From: Acetobacteraceae bacterium
Lineage (GTDB): Bacteria > Pseudomonadota > Alphaproteobacteria > Acetobacterales > Acetobacteraceae
Reading direction: 5' to 3'
Assembly: GCA_947462945.1 (NCBI GenBank)
Contig: CANHTE010000074.1
Location: forward strand, 1 to 6,740
Length of the DNA stretch: 6,740 nt
Below the pieces are notes generated by a model. It worked only from the letters and a program-made list of their open reading frames with translations. It ran no database searches and was not told where the DNA came from. The position numbers and the translations under genes are program-made. This document shows positions 6,644-6,740 of the stretch, in pieces (the first letter of the stretch is position 1; each line of letters opens with the position of its first letter).

Positions 6644-6740
6644 TCAGAGCGGCGCCGCCGGGCGCGGACGGCGCAGGCTGAGGCCAAGCCGCGTGAACAT
6701 CCGCCGCACCAGCTTCAGCAGGTCCGCCTCGGCCCCCTCA
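6644..6740 (-). CDS. C-terminal end of an unidentified upstream gene
   Basis: Thirty-one codons and a TGA stop (6646-6644) are visible from the right edge. The tail reads LLKLVRRMFTRLGLSLRRP and then a short Pro/Ala end. It is the only minus-strand frame open to the edge; the other two contain TGA codons at 6740-6738 and 6720-6718. Nearly every third codon position is G or C. The stop is 1 nt from the start of the glycosyltransferase, as expected in an operon. Too little is present to name a family. Confidence 0.7.
   Translation of the reverse strand, partial: EGAEADLLKLVRRMFTRLGLSLRRPRPAAPL

Noticed and set aside
6649..6658. GCGGCGCCGC palindrome just before the GT2 start, as an operator
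   Set aside because: Such short palindromes are common by chance in DNA this rich in G and C, and it lies within the 3' end of the upstream coding sequence.

Overview
The DNA is GC-rich throughout (roughly 70 % by eye), with G or C at most third codon positions. It is packed edge to edge with genes that look like an accessory surface-polysaccharide locus (exopolysaccharide, capsule or LPS). Base composition, codon use and the protein types suggest an alphaproteobacterium, perhaps Acetobacteraceae or another Rhodospirillales. That placement is inference; no rRNA or housekeeping marker is present. I see no tRNA, insertion sequence, CRISPR array, integrase or convincing intrinsic terminator.

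Layout in minus-strand transcription order, from the right edge: the last 31 codons of an unidentified gene (6739-6644); a family 2 glycosyltransferase (6642-5719); a plus-strand FemAB/CelD-like GNAT acyltransferase (4706-5716), the only gene on that strand; a 743-residue fusion of a GT-B family 4 glycosyltransferase with a WalW-like CE4/NodB polysaccharide deacetylase (4676-2445); a two-helix membrane protein with a YdcF/ElyC-type DUF218 domain (2437-1679); a second FemAB/CelD-like GNAT protein (1695-655); and a second family 4 glycosyltransferase cut off by the left edge (658-1).

The four leftmost genes form a tight unit: a 7-nt gap, then a 17-nt overlap, then an ATGA overlap. The right-hand pair is also tight (1-nt gap). 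The plus-strand acyltransferase sits between the two minus-strand blocks with only 29 nt to its divergent neighbour and 2 nt to its convergent neighbour. Any promoter or terminator must therefore lie inside coding sequence.

A reasonable joint role is as follows. Three glycosyltransferases build part of a repeat unit or oligosaccharide in the cytoplasm. The deacetylase half of the fusion removes an acetyl group from a sugar, probably an N-acetylhexosamine. One or both GNAT proteins then acylate a sugar or its freed amine. The YdcF-like protein may act at the inner membrane in envelope or lipid-carrier homeostasis. The families are well supported; donor and acceptor sugars, and the deacetylate-then-reacylate order, are hypotheses.
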